From NCBI GenBank assembly GCA_963698495.1, contig CAVORB010000016.1:1-64000 (forward strand): a stretch of DNA of 64,000 bases, given 5' to 3'. Source of the DNA: CAVORB01 sp963698495 (GTDB lineage: Bacteria > Pseudomonadota > Gammaproteobacteria > Chromatiales > Chromatiaceae). A model generated the notes under the pieces. That model was not told the DNA's origin and did no database searches. It was given only the letters and a program-made list of their open reading frames with translations. The position numbers and the translations under genes were made by a program. The first letter of the stretch is position 1; the number at the start of each line of letters is the position of its first letter. Positions 51,317 through 60,172 of the stretch are shown one piece after another.

Positions 51317-51624
51317 CGGTCGTCCCCCCGGCGCCAGGGCCGGATGCCGAGCGTCTGCGCACGGCGGGCGATGGCGAATCCCACCCCGGCGCTGGCCGCC
51401 AGCACCAGCGGCCAGATCAACAGCAGCTTCACCGCCACGGCGAGACTGTCGGCTTGCAGCGCGAGACCGAGCAGCACGCAGCCGAGGCCCAGGTTGTCCG
51501 CCTTGGCCAGGGCGTGCAGACGGCTGTAGACATCGGGAAAGCGCAGGAGGCCCAGGGTACCGGCGAAGAAGAACAAGGCGCCGACCACGAGCAGCAGGCC
51601 GCTGAGCCAGTCAGTCACGGGCAT
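51313..51624 (-). CDS. mrpG: Mrp-type antiporter subunit G
   Basis: 103-aa membrane protein of the MnhG/PhaG family. Hallmark sequence is GLLRFPDVYSRLHALAKADN, with three hydrophobic segments. ATG at 51624 overlaps the end of mrpF by 14 nt; the open frame extends upstream without homology. In Mrp complexes G sits with E and F near the cation path. Confidence 0.9.
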   Translation of the reverse strand: MPVTDWLSGLLLVVGALFFFAGTLGLLRFPDVYSRLHALAKADNLGLGCVLLGLALQADSLAVAVKLLLIWPLVLAASAGVGFAIARRAQTLGIRPWRRGDDR

Positions 51625-51883
51625 CCTGCCGAGCGCGCCAGGCGCGCTTCGCAAAGGCGATGCCGCCGATGGCGGCCAGCAGGGCCAGAACCAGCGCGAC
51701 GTCCACCAGCGCCGTTTCGGCGCCGGCCGTAGCAAGCAGCGCCAAGATTCCGGTGCCCGTGGTACCGAACAGCAAGGCCATCAGCATGCGGTCGGCCGGA
51801 GTCGGCCCGCGCGCGGCAGCGACCAGCGCAACGACCAGATTCGCGAGCAGAAACAGCGCAACGGCGAGCGCGAGGGTGGTCAT
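51611..51883 (-). CDS. mrpF: Mrp-type antiporter subunit F
   Basis: 90-aa three-helix protein of the MnhF/PhaF family, with the signature RGPTPADRMLMALLFGT followed by DVALVLALLAAIG. ATG at 51883 overlaps the mrpE stop by 4 nt. The Asp in the PADR motif is the usual landmark of this family. Confidence 0.9.
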   Translation of the reverse strand: MTTLALAVALFLLANLVVALVAAARGPTPADRMLMALLFGTTGTGILALLATAGAETALVDVALVLALLAAIGGIAFAKRAWRARQDARD

Positions 51884-52395
51884 ACATGCCTCCCGAACAT
51901 GCGGGCGATGGCCGCTTCCAGCGCTCGCGCTTCGGCGACGACCGGCAGCCGCTCATCGAGCACATGCAGGCGCAAGGTCTTGCGGGCCAGCTCGACCCCG
52001 AGCGTCCCCGGCATCAAGGTCAAGGCGTTCACCAGCAGGATGCGCGGCCCGCCCGGCGGCAGTCGCACCTGGAGCTCTACCAGTCCCGGTTCCAGCGCGC
52101 GGCGCCCGCGCAGGGCCATCCATGCGACCTGCGCGCCGCCGCGGACCGAGCTCCAGAGAAAGAACCCGAGGAAGGCGAAGAGCCCGGCCGAGTGAACGCG
52201 CCGTCGACCTGGCGGCGACAGCGCCAGGCTGGCCCAGGTAGCGCCGACGACGGCCACCGCGCCGAGCGCCCATCCGTCGTGGCGCCCCTCTGCCAGCACC
52301 CACCAGAGCAGCGCGAAAGCGGCGCCACGCAGGCGCAGCGTGCGCCACGTAGTACGCCTCATTCTAGCGTCCCGCCCCGATGAATGACGTGCCAT
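51880..52395 (-). CDS. mrpE: Mrp-type antiporter subunit E
   Basis: 171-aa protein of the MnhE/PhaE family: two N-terminal hydrophobic segments, then a cytoplasmic domain with LLVNALTLMPGTLGVELA, close to the conserved N.IT.TPGT pattern. ATG at 52395 is favoured by GGAG 5 nt upstream; ATG at 52362 is an alternative. First gene of the eight-gene operon running to 47128 with overlaps at almost every junction. Confidence 0.87.
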   Translation of the reverse strand: MARHSSGRDARMRRTTWRTLRLRGAAFALLWWVLAEGRHDGWALGAVAVVGATWASLALSPPGRRRVHSAGLFAFLGFFLWSSVRGGAQVAWMALRGRRALEPGLVELQVRLPPGGPRILLVNALTLMPGTLGVELARKTLRLHVLDERLPVVAEARALEAAIARMFGRHV

Positions 52396-53005
52396 CGGCG
52401 CTCCGCATACCCTGCCGCCATTGAGGGAAGGCCGGCGCGGCGGGACCTGCCGTGGCGACCGCGGCGATCATTCCGGCTGGGTGGCGCGGGCGCAACGATC
52501 GATGGCACCGACCTTTCGACGATAACGCGGCTCGGCGCTCGTATGCTGAAGCGGTGCGCCGTGCCCATCAGGCCGTATGGTCGGGTTGCATAAGGCCTAG
52601 CGCCTGTTTTCACTACGCCGTTCCGTAACGCGGGTGATGGCGAACAAGAACACATGGATGCTAGTAGACCAAACGGTCCGTAACGGGTCGAGAGCGGCGG
52701 ACTGAAGGTCCTATGCATGGGGCGACGGGCACGGTCTTCTGACCCCCTTCATACGCAATTCCGCGAGCACTTATGCGAGTGGTTGTCGGTCACCGTCACG
52801 CCGGAAACGCTACATCGGGTTCCAGCAGGGGACCGTCTGCGTCGTGCACTCGCGGCGTCCGACTTCCGGAGCCTTTGCAGGAGCGCCGCCGTTTCGGCTA
52901 AGCGCCGGTATGCGACAAGACCGGTCTGTCGGGCACCCGATCCCCAGCGACCGCAATCCTTGAGGGTTATCCGATGCCTACCGCCGCGCGGGGGGATCGG
53001 CACAG
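52396..53005. other. Gene-poor gap between the Mrp operon and the LysR gene
   Basis: About 610 nt without a supported gene. It should contain the mrpE promoter (minus strand), but no good sigma70 pair was found. A 9-bp direct repeat TCCGTAACG occurs at 52622-52630 and 52677-52685. Base composition is less G/C-skewed than in the flanking operons and the small frames look random, consistent with decayed or acquired DNA. Confidence 0.35.
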
Positions 53006-53881
53006 TCACCTTGGCGTATTGCCCTCGAACAGACTTCGCCTCTCCTCAATTGCTTTCGTCATGTGATCGCGAAAGGCCAACACGCGCCCCGTGCGCTTGA
53101 GGTCGGGGTGCAGCAGCAGCCACAAACCCAGGTCGTGGGCCGGATCGGGTGCGCAAAACCTTTCCAGCGATGGGTCCGCATCGCCCATGAAACACGGTAG
53201 ATAAGAGACCCCAAGCCCTTCCCTGATCGCGGCGAGGGTCAGCAGCGTGTCGTCGCTGACGAAGCCGTGGGACTGCCCTGTACAGGCGCGTCTCGTCCAG
53301 CTCCTATGAAACTCGCAGCACTCGACGCCTATCCAGTTTGGGTTGCCGCCCTCCTGCAGTAATTGCTCGACGTACGAACGGCGACCGTAAATGGTCGAAG
53401 CGACAGTCACGATTCTTTTGCCAATGAGGGTATCGGGAGGCGAATTGGTCAATCGAATCGCAATGTCGGCTTCGCGTTGCGGCAGACTCGCATCGCTGTT
53501 GGATACCAGCACGTGGAGCTCGACCAGCGGGTGGGTCTCGCAGAAGCTCGCGAACATCGGCATCAGGACCGAAGAGGCCATGTTGTTGATAGCGGTCACC
53601 TTCAACGGCCCTGTCAGGTGCTCGTCCTGGCCATGTATCGCGGCGTCGACACCAAGCATCTCGCTTTCGATGCGTATTGCCGCAGCCTCCACCTCTGCGC
53701 CGGCCAGGGTCAACTGGTAACCGCCTTTCTTGCGCTCCAGCAGCCTCACACCCAGCGTCTCCTCCAACTGCCGGATGCGCCGGGAGACGGTGGAGTGCTG
53801 CACGCCGAGCTGTTTGGCACCCCCACTGATGGAGCCGGATCGGGCCACCGCGAGGTAGATCCGCAAGTCGTCCCAGTTCAT
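53006..53881 (-). CDS. LysR-family transcriptional regulator
   Basis: N-terminal winged helix-turn-helix (about residues 3-62; SGSISGGAKQLGVQHSTVSR) and a C-terminal periplasmic-binding-like effector domain with the AAIREGLGVSYLPCFM segment. Length 291 aa. ATG at 53881 (MNWDDLRIYLAVA) aligns with the family; the open frame extends 41 codons upstream into the nitrilase promoter region. It is divergent from the nitrilase gene, the usual layout for a LysR regulator and its target. The inducer is unknown. Confidence 0.9.
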   Translation of the reverse strand: MNWDDLRIYLAVARSGSISGGAKQLGVQHSTVSRRIRQLEETLGVRLLERKKGGYQLTLAGAEVEAAAIRIESEMLGVDAAIHGQDEHLTGPLKVTAINNMASSVLMPMFASFCETHPLVELHVLVSNSDASLPQREADIAIRLTNSPPDTLIGKRIVTVASTIYGRRSYVEQLLQEGGNPNWIGVECCEFHRSWTRRACTGQSHGFVSDDTLLTLAAIREGLGVSYLPCFMGDADPSLERFCAPDPAHDLGLWLLLHPDLKRTGRVLAFRDHMTKAIEERRSLFEGNTPR

Positions 53882-53898
53882 CTTGCACACCCCGTCTG

Positions 53899-53911
53899 TG
53901 CATTCATGCAA
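53899..53911. promoter_or_regulatory. Candidate LysR-type operator (T-N11-A dyad)
   Basis: TGCAT-TC-ATGCA is a perfect interrupted palindrome at 53899-53910, and with the next A it fits the T-N11-A rule for LysR regulators. It lies 18 bp before the lysR start and ~142 bp before the nitrilase, a position suited to autoregulation and divergent control. It is a single site judged by eye. Confidence 0.45.
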
Positions 53912-54052
53912 ATCATGTTTCGTTCTTTGAGCAATGGTTACCAGGGACCGAGCGCCTAGACTTGGATCAACCTCAGCAAACAGAGACGCGAACGGCACGC
54001 CCAAGGGTCCATCCCCTCTCCCTACGTCACAACAACAGACAGGAACGAAACC

Positions 54053-54991
54053 ATGACCCGCTGCGCCATCGTACAGACATCCCCCGTGTTCCTCGACAAG
54101 ACGAGGACGATCGACACCGCCGTTGCCATGGTCGAGGAGGCGGCAGATGGTGGGGCCGAGTTGGTCGTGTTCACCGAGGCGTTCATCCCGGGTTACCCGA
54201 CATGGGTCTGGCGGCTTCGGCCGGGCGGCGACTGGAACCTGTCAGAGGCCCTGCATGCCCGCCTGCTGAAGAACGCGGTCAACACCGACTCCAAGGACCT
54301 AGATCCTCTCTACGAGGCGGCCCGCCAAGCTGGCGTCACCGTGGTTTGCGGCGTCGAGGAACGGGGCAACGGGCCCAGCCAAGCCACGCTCTACAACACC
54401 GCACTCATCATCGGTCCCGACGGCCAGCTGATGAACAAGCACAGAAAATTGATGCCCACGAACCCGGAACGCATGGTCTGGGGGTTCGGCGACGCCGCGG
54501 GGCTGCGCGTGGTCGAGACACCCGTCGGCCGGATCGGCACCTTGCTGTGCTGGGAGAACTATATGCCCCTGGCGCGTTACGCCTTGTATGCCCAGGGGAT
54601 AGAAATCTATGTGGCGCCGACCTACGACAGCGGCGACGGCTGGATCGGCACACTGCAGCACATCGCCCGGGAAGGCGGGTGCTGGGTGCTTGGCTGCGGA
54701 AATCTGATGAAAGGGAGCGACTTCCCGGACGACCTGCCGGGTAAAGAGACGCTCTACGCCGATCCGGACGAATGGGTGAACGCCGGAGACTCTGTCGCCA
54801 TCGCACCAGGCGGGGAGATCGTTGCGGGCCCGATGCGGGAGGAAGCAGGCATCCTCTACTGCGAGATCGACAGGGAGAGGGTCGGCATCGCAAAGCGGGC
54901 ATTGGACATCACCGGGCACTACGCGCGCCCGGACATATTCACACTTCACGTAAACCAACGGTCCCAGACACCGGTGGTGTTCGAGAAATAG
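54053..54991 (+). CDS. Nitrilase-family carbon-nitrogen hydrolase
   Basis: 312-aa enzyme with the full nitrilase catalytic set: Glu42 (VVFTEAFIPGYP), Lys132 (NKHRKLMPT) and Cys166 (TLLCWENYMP). The GYPTW and HRKLMPT wording is that of true nitrilases (nitrile to acid plus ammonia) rather than the amidase branches, though cyanide hydratases and arylacetonitrilases share it. Substrate cannot be read from sequence. ATG at 54053 follows AGGAACG. Divergent from a LysR gene and followed after 44 nt by a GFA-domain gene. Confidence 0.9.
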   Translation: MTRCAIVQTSPVFLDKTRTIDTAVAMVEEAADGGAELVVFTEAFIPGYPTWVWRLRPGGDWNLSEALHARLLKNAVNTDSKDLDPLYEAARQAGVTVVCGVEERGNGPSQATLYNTALIIGPDGQLMNKHRKLMPTNPERMVWGFGDAAGLRVVETPVGRIGTLLCWENYMPLARYALYAQGIEIYVAPTYDSGDGWIGTLQHIAREGGCWVLGCGNLMKGSDFPDDLPGKETLYADPDEWVNAGDSVAIAPGGEIVAGPMREEAGILYCEIDRERVGIAKRALDITGHYARPDIFTLHVNQRSQTPVVFEK

Positions 54992-55035
54992 AAATCCGAA
55001 AAAGGCGTCTCGAATGACAAAGAGAGGGCAGAGCG

Positions 55036-55491
55036 ATGAATGAACCCAAGACTCACCATGCCGCCTGTTTTTGCGGTGCCGTACAGTTCACGTTGGCTGG
55101 CGAGCCCGAGGCCATGGCGTACTGCCATTGCGATTCGTGCCGCCACTGGTCGGCGGGACCGGTCAGCGCATTCACCTTGTGGCAGCCCGACAGCGTGCGG
55201 GTCACCCGTGGATCGGAAAACATCACCATGTTCAACGGGAACCCAGGGAGCGGCGACGAAACGGTCGTCAGTGAACGCAAATGGTGCAGCAAGTGCGGCG
55301 GACACCTGTTTACCAACCATCCGACCATGGGGCTGGTCGACGTGCCCGCGGTCGTCATCGAAGACTTCGCGTTCGAGCCCGGTTTTCACGTCCATTACCA
55401 GGAATCCGTGCACCCGATTGCGGACGGTCTGCCCAAGTTCAGGGATCTCCCTCAGGAGGCCGGTGGCTCCGGTGAAACGCTGCCGGAATAG
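55036..55491 (+). CDS. GFA/CENP-V-like zinc-binding protein
   Basis: 151-aa member of the glutathione-dependent formaldehyde-activating (GFA, Mss4-like) family. The zinc cysteines are in CFCGAVQF, CHCDSCRHWSAG and CSKCGGHLF. Members act on small aldehyde-type adducts in a few studied cases; most are uncharacterised. It probably shares the nitrilase transcript (44-nt gap; GAGGGCAGAGCG before the ATG), hinting at a role in handling a product or by-product. Confidence 0.85.
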   Translation: MNEPKTHHAACFCGAVQFTLAGEPEAMAYCHCDSCRHWSAGPVSAFTLWQPDSVRVTRGSENITMFNGNPGSGDETVVSERKWCSKCGGHLFTNHPTMGLVDVPAVVIEDFAFEPGFHVHYQESVHPIADGLPKFRDLPQEAGGSGETLPE

Positions 55492-55724
55492 CCCGTCTCA
55501 GGAAAGCAACTGCGATCCAGCCATGGGCATTTGGGCCTTTGGCCAAGAAGCGATTCAGGTCCAGCGCGACTTTCGAATGCCGACCGGCTCGGCCTTGCGC
55601 CTGGCTGGCGGTCGTCGGTGAGTCGCTGTGCAAGACGCCTCGGGATACCCGTTCGCCCTTCCGCTCTCGCAACAACAGACCGCTACCCTCTCATACGCGT
55701 GAACGAGCGGAACAGGGTTTCCGT

Positions 55725-57707
55725 CTACCGGTAGGTGGTAAGCACGATAATCTCGTCGTTTTCGTTTAACCGCAGGCGCTTGTCGCGCCCGGGGTTGAGC
55801 TGCACGCCGCCGCCTGGCTTACTGCCCTGCCCGGCCCGGCGAATGCCGATGGCGATCTCCCCGCGGGCGTCGGCGGCCCGTTGCAGGTCGGCAAAGCTGT
55901 AAACGCGCTCCCCGGCGTCAGGGACTGCTGATCTGTCGCGGTTTTCGGCCAGTTCGTAGTCCGCGATGCGGCGGAAGAAGATCTCGCTACCGCCGGAGCC
56001 GAACAGCTCGTCGAACACCGCGCGCAGCTCGCGCCGCAAGGCGACGCGGGCGAGCATATGGCTGATGATGACCGGGCTGACGATGACCTCGGCACGCCGG
56101 TTCTCGAACAGGGCGACATTGTCGGGATCGTTGAGCTCGACCAGCACCGGCGGCGCCTTTCCGGCGCCCTCCATCAGCTCACGGAGCAGGAGATAGCCCA
56201 TGATGGTGCGCGCGTCGGACTCGACGTCGGACTTGAGCCGCTCGCTCGGCAACAGGACCAGATTATCGTAACCGGCCGGATCCACGCTCTCCAGGAAGGC
56301 GGGCACGGTATAGTCGAACTCCAGCTGACGAATCTCGAGGTGCTCCTTGGAGAGCGCCTCGGCCGCGATGCGTTTTGCGCGCTTGGCGGCCGGCACCATG
56401 GCCACGATGTCGATGGCGAACGCCTCGTCGGGGTAAGAGGCGAACTCCTCGAGCAGAGCCGGTACCCGATGGTTCCAGCCCAGCACCAGCACGCGGCGCC
56501 GGGGGAGCGCCTCGCACGCGGGTGCGGGTCTCTCCGGCAGGTCGGGCGCCGCGCCGATCGTCCCCGGCGGCGCCGCATCCCTGTAGCTCGGGGCGAGGAC
56601 CGCGATGCGGTCGTTCGCCTCCAGCCGCAGGGCGTCGGGCGGATTGAGCAGCGCCTGGAAATCGTCTCCTCGCGGGCGCACGATACCGAGCAGCACGCCC
56701 TCGGGGAAGGCATAGGCAAGCTGCTGGATGGAGACGCCGGCGAGCTGTGGCCCTTCGCGGACGTAGATCTGGCTGCCGCTGACATCGGATAGGAACTCGT
56801 CATAGACATGGGAAAGTCCCGGGTGTCGCACGCTCTGCACCAGCAGGCGGCTGATCACCTCGTCGCCCGCGATAATCTCCATCGGGCCGGGATAGAGGGT
56901 GCGCAGGGTGCCGGCATGACGCATGTCCTGGAGCTCGGCCACCACCAGCGGCGGTTCCTCGGGCGGCGCCTCCTCCAGCGCCGCGGCCATGGTCATCAGG
57001 GCCTTCACCGTGCGCGTGTCGGCGTCGAGCGTGCTGCTCGCGCTGGTGTCGGCGGCCGGGATCAGGATGGCTCCGGCATGGGCGAAATCGACCCGGGCAA
57101 GGTCGTCCAAGCGCAGCGGGGTGCCGCTGCGCAAGACGATCTGCCGGTCGTTCCAATCGTCGCCGAGCTCGCGCTTGATGTGCTGGCCGAGGCTGGCACC
57201 CGCGCGCTCTGCCAACAAGGCCACGCGCAGTCGCCGAGCCCCCCGTTGCTGCAGGAAACGCTCGACCCGCTCCTGCGAGACCAGTATCTCGCGCAGAATC
57301 GTCAGCGTGCGGCTGGTCCAACCCAGGAGCACGAAGTGCGCGTCGAGGGTGACCGGGGTCAGCCCCTGCTCCAGACGGTCCATGGTCTCGCCCAGCCACT
57401 GCACGAGAACCGCGATGAGCGCCCCCATGAACAGGACGTAACCGAGGACGGTTACCGCCGTCGATATCGTGGCCCTGGCCACGCCCTCGTCGTCGCCCAG
57501 GTAGCCCGGGTCGGTGAGACGCAAGAAGGCCCACCAGATGGCCTCCCCGGCGGACGCGAAGCCGGGCGCGATCACGAGCGCCAGAAGTCCCGCCACCGTC
57601 GCGACGAGCAGGATCAGGAGCGAGAGGAGGACAAAGCGCGCGGCAGGTCCGCGAACCATGGTCTGTTCGAGTCGGAACAGGAACGAGTTTTTTAGTCTGG
57701 AGAACAT
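55725..57707 (-). CDS. CASTOR/POLLUX-like putative ion channel with RCK-type domains
   Basis: 660 aa. An N-terminal membrane part has a helix at ~24-50, a re-entrant pore-like segment (WWAFLRLTDPGYLGDD) and a second helix at ~80-102. A large cytosolic region holds two Rossmann/RCK-like nucleotide-binding units (starting HFVLLGWTSRTLTI and RVLVLGWNHRVPAL). This is the bacterial family related to plant CASTOR/POLLUX channels; cation conduction is inferred. ATG at 57707 (MFSRLKNS) is taken because the open frame upstream is not conserved. Near the Na+/H+ genes, it may contribute to K+ or Ca2+ balance. Confidence 0.82.
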   Translation of the reverse strand: MFSRLKNSFLFRLEQTMVRGPAARFVLLSLLILLVATVAGLLALVIAPGFASAGEAIWWAFLRLTDPGYLGDDEGVARATISTAVTVLGYVLFMGALIAVLVQWLGETMDRLEQGLTPVTLDAHFVLLGWTSRTLTILREILVSQERVERFLQQRGARRLRVALLAERAGASLGQHIKRELGDDWNDRQIVLRSGTPLRLDDLARVDFAHAGAILIPAADTSASSTLDADTRTVKALMTMAAALEEAPPEEPPLVVAELQDMRHAGTLRTLYPGPMEIIAGDEVISRLLVQSVRHPGLSHVYDEFLSDVSGSQIYVREGPQLAGVSIQQLAYAFPEGVLLGIVRPRGDDFQALLNPPDALRLEANDRIAVLAPSYRDAAPPGTIGAAPDLPERPAPACEALPRRRVLVLGWNHRVPALLEEFASYPDEAFAIDIVAMVPAAKRAKRIAAEALSKEHLEIRQLEFDYTVPAFLESVDPAGYDNLVLLPSERLKSDVESDARTIMGYLLLRELMEGAGKAPPVLVELNDPDNVALFENRRAEVIVSPVIISHMLARVALRRELRAVFDELFGSGGSEIFFRRIADYELAENRDRSAVPDAGERVYSFADLQRAADARGEIAIGIRRAGQGSKPGGGVQLNPGRDKRLRLNENDEIIVLTTYR

Positions 57708-58273
57708 GGAGCTGCCTTCGATGGGTATGCCGGGAGTTCGTGGGCTTATAGGCTGCGATTGCGTGTGCCGTACTCGAGGAGTGCAGACCAAAGTACGGCA
57801 CCATCCACAACTGTTTCTTCGACGCATTCGTGCGAGTTCAGCCTCGCCGAGCTCCCGCCTTTCGCCGGCACCGCCAGATCGTCCGATGCGAGGACTACCT
57901 CTCTAAACACGGGGTGGACTGGCGGGAATCGGCGCCTGTGCAGACCTCCACGTCAGGGAGGGCGGCGACGCGGCTAGGACATGGTACCGCCCCTCGCTCT
58001 GGTGAGCACGGCTGGCCCGGGTCAATCCGACCCCGCCTCGCAGCGTATCGCTTCTGAGATGCGGTTGCCGACGAGACAGGCGGCACGAATGGTTACCGGT
58101 TTATCGGACGCTGGGAGGATTACGGCTATCAACGCCCCCTGCTCTCGGTACAGTGGACGCTCGCCGTCGTCTGCGGGGCGTGCTGAAAAGGTCCCAAACC
58201 AGGCCGCGACAAGACCCTGTGCCGACGGCCGTAACCCGCGTGGAACAGTCGTCGTGGCGGCTCGGTTTTCCGA
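57708..58273. other. Non-coding gap between the channel gene and the nnrU-like gene
   Basis: About 570 nt. It must hold the promoter of the channel gene (minus strand). No promoter pair, terminator or RNA gene could be called. A short frame (57830-58057) translates to an Arg-rich peptide with a CEDYLSKHGVDWRE segment that I could not assign; it may be a worn fragment of a former gene. Confidence 0.35.
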
Positions 58274-58846
58274 TCATCCGACCGGCGGAACGCCGATCAG
58301 CCAGCGATGGAGCCAGAGGACGAACGCGACGTACAGGGCGAGCCCGGCGACGACGGCGATGAGGTCGTTGAGCTTGGACGGCGGCGCCCCGGGGACCGGA
58401 CGCTGCACGCGGTGCTTCATCGAGATGCGGTCCGCCACGGCCCATGCCAGGAAGGACCCGAAGAGCACCACATCTGCCAGCGTTCCGTTGGCAAGCAGGT
58501 GGGCGAGGGCCCACAGCTTGACCGCCGCCAGCATGGGGTGCTTCGTGGCCGATTGGATGCGGCCGGGAAGGTAGGCGGCGAGCAGCAGGGGGAAGACCGG
58601 CACCATGAGCAGCAGCGTCAGGTGCCGCAGCCAGACCGGCGGAACGTACAGGAACACGGGCTCCTGCCGCGCAAGCCCGTACCCCCAGACGATCAACACG
58701 AATCCCGCGAGGGCCAGGATCCCGTAGATCCCCTGCCACTTCTGCTCGCCCAGCCGCTCCGCTACCTGGTCCCGCCAAGGGGCATTGACGACCGAGATCG
58801 AATGCGTGCCCAGGAAAACAATCAGTCCCGCAATCAGTATCTCCAT
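58274..58846 (-). CDS. NnrU-like membrane protein
   Basis: 190-aa protein with about five hydrophobic segments. The start MEILIAGLIVFLGTHSISV, the WQGIYGILALAGFVLIVWGYG region and the ATKHPMLAAVKLWALAHLLA motif match the NnrU/isoprenoid-methyltransferase-like membrane family. NnrU was named from nitric-oxide-related denitrification loci, but most members have no proven role and no nitrogen-oxide genes are near. ATG at 58846 follows GAGGG by 9 nt. Transcribed in the same direction as fieF. Confidence 0.83.
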   Translation of the reverse strand: MEILIAGLIVFLGTHSISVVNAPWRDQVAERLGEQKWQGIYGILALAGFVLIVWGYGLARQEPVFLYVPPVWLRHLTLLLMVPVFPLLLAAYLPGRIQSATKHPMLAAVKLWALAHLLANGTLADVVLFGSFLAWAVADRISMKHRVQRPVPGAPPSKLNDLIAVVAGLALYVAFVLWLHRWLIGVPPVG

Positions 58847-58967
58847 GCTCGCGTACCCTCCGGCAATCGAAAGAACGACCCGCGGCACATGCTACCGGAA
58901 AACGCCGCAGGTTGGTGCTTCACCAGCGTTGCAAGCTAGATGCGTTGTCCGCGACGAGACCGTGGGG

Positions 58968-59912
58968 TCATCGCGGAGCGACCGCGTCAACCGACAGGTC
59001 CCGGCGGCGATGTTGGTGGTGCGACGTTCCCTGGTCTTCATCGCCGAGACTGGCTGGATCCTGGTGGATGGTGATGTCCGCGTAGGGGAATTCGACGCGC
59101 AGCCGCTCCTCGGCGATGGTCGAGATGCGGTGTGCTTCGACGAGCGAGAGGTCGTCGGCGAGCTCGAGATGGAGCTGAATCACCTTCGTCTGGCCCGATT
59201 GCCGGGTGCGCAGCCCATGCACCCCCAGCACCCCGGGCGTCTCGCTCACGATGGCCGTGATGCGCGTTCGCTCGTCGTCCGGCAGCTCACGATCCATCAG
59301 CAGCTGCACCGCATCGCGCGCAATGTGTCCGGCGCTGTAGAGGATGAAGGCGGCGATGCCCAGGGCGAATATCGGGTCCAGCCCGGGCCAGCCGAGCTGC
59401 GCCAGGAGCAGCGCCGCGACGGTCGCGCTGTTGGTCGCCAAATCGGTGGCGTAGTGCAGGGCATCGGCGCGAATGGCGGTGGAGTGGGTGCGCCGGATGA
59501 CGTGATGCTGGACGAGGAGCAGGATCAGGGTCGCGACGATCGCGAACAGCATCACCGCGAGCCCAACCCCGACCTGCGCCAAGGGCTGTGGATGCAGCAG
59601 CCGATCGATCGCATGCAACACCAGGAACACCGCCGAGCCCACGATGAAGGTGGCCTGGCCAAGGCCGGCCAGGGCCTCCGCCTTGCCGTGACCGAAGCGG
59701 TGCTCGTCGTCAGCCGGCATCAGGGAATAGCGCACCGCGAACAGGTTCACCAGGGAAGCGCCGACGTCCATCAGGGAATCCACCAGCGAGGCCAGGACGC
59801 TGACCGAGCCGGTAAGGAACCAGGCGACCAGCTTTGCGACGATCAGAACCGAGGCCGTCGCGACCGAGGCATAGGTGGCGATCCGGAGCAGGCGTGCGAT
59901 TTCTGGCGTCAT
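58968..59912 (-). CDS. fieF: Cation diffusion facilitator (FieF-like divalent metal exporter)
   Basis: 314 aa, six transmembrane helices plus a cytosolic ferredoxin-like domain. The tetrahedral transport site is exact: Asp45 and Asp49 (LVDSLMDVGAS), His153 and Asp157 (ALHYATDLATN), at the same residue numbers as E. coli FieF (YiiP). Proton-coupled export of Zn2+/Fe2+/Cd2+ is expected. ATG at 59912. It is divergent from an HME-RND efflux operon, so both may serve metal tolerance. A His-rich tail (SHHQHRRR) follows the conserved domain. Confidence 0.9.
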   Translation of the reverse strand: MTPEIARLLRIATYASVATASVLIVAKLVAWFLTGSVSVLASLVDSLMDVGASLVNLFAVRYSLMPADDEHRFGHGKAEALAGLGQATFIVGSAVFLVLHAIDRLLHPQPLAQVGVGLAVMLFAIVATLILLLVQHHVIRRTHSTAIRADALHYATDLATNSATVAALLLAQLGWPGLDPIFALGIAAFILYSAGHIARDAVQLLMDRELPDDERTRITAIVSETPGVLGVHGLRTRQSGQTKVIQLHLELADDLSLVEAHRISTIAEERLRVEFPYADITIHQDPASLGDEDQGTSHHQHRRRDLSVDAVAPR

Positions 59913-60172
59913 GTAGCGGCCCAGGGTTTGGATTGACGGAATACAAGGACCAGGTGGGCGAAGCGGTGCAGACTATAGCGCAGTGAGCGGGCCGTTGCTG
60001 CATTGGCCCGAATGCAATTCGCCAATGGGTGTCGGCGCGCTCTCGTTACCGCGGGGGCAGCAGATCGGAGTCGATCAGCTTGGTTTCAGGTTGCCCTGGT
60101 AACATCGCCCGAGTTCCGGCCAGTACCCGCGCTCATGCCGTCACGCCATCCGTTCGACCGGAGACCATACCC

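Noticed and set aside
52622..52685. Direct repeat TCCGTAACG, 55 bp apart
   Set aside because: Only 9 bp, no flanking mobile-element genes or inverted ends, so it is not called as an attachment site or insertion scar.
57830..58057. 75-codon frame with CEDYLSKHGVDWRE segment
   Set aside because: No ribosome site and no recognised family. At most a worn fragment; not enough to call a gene.
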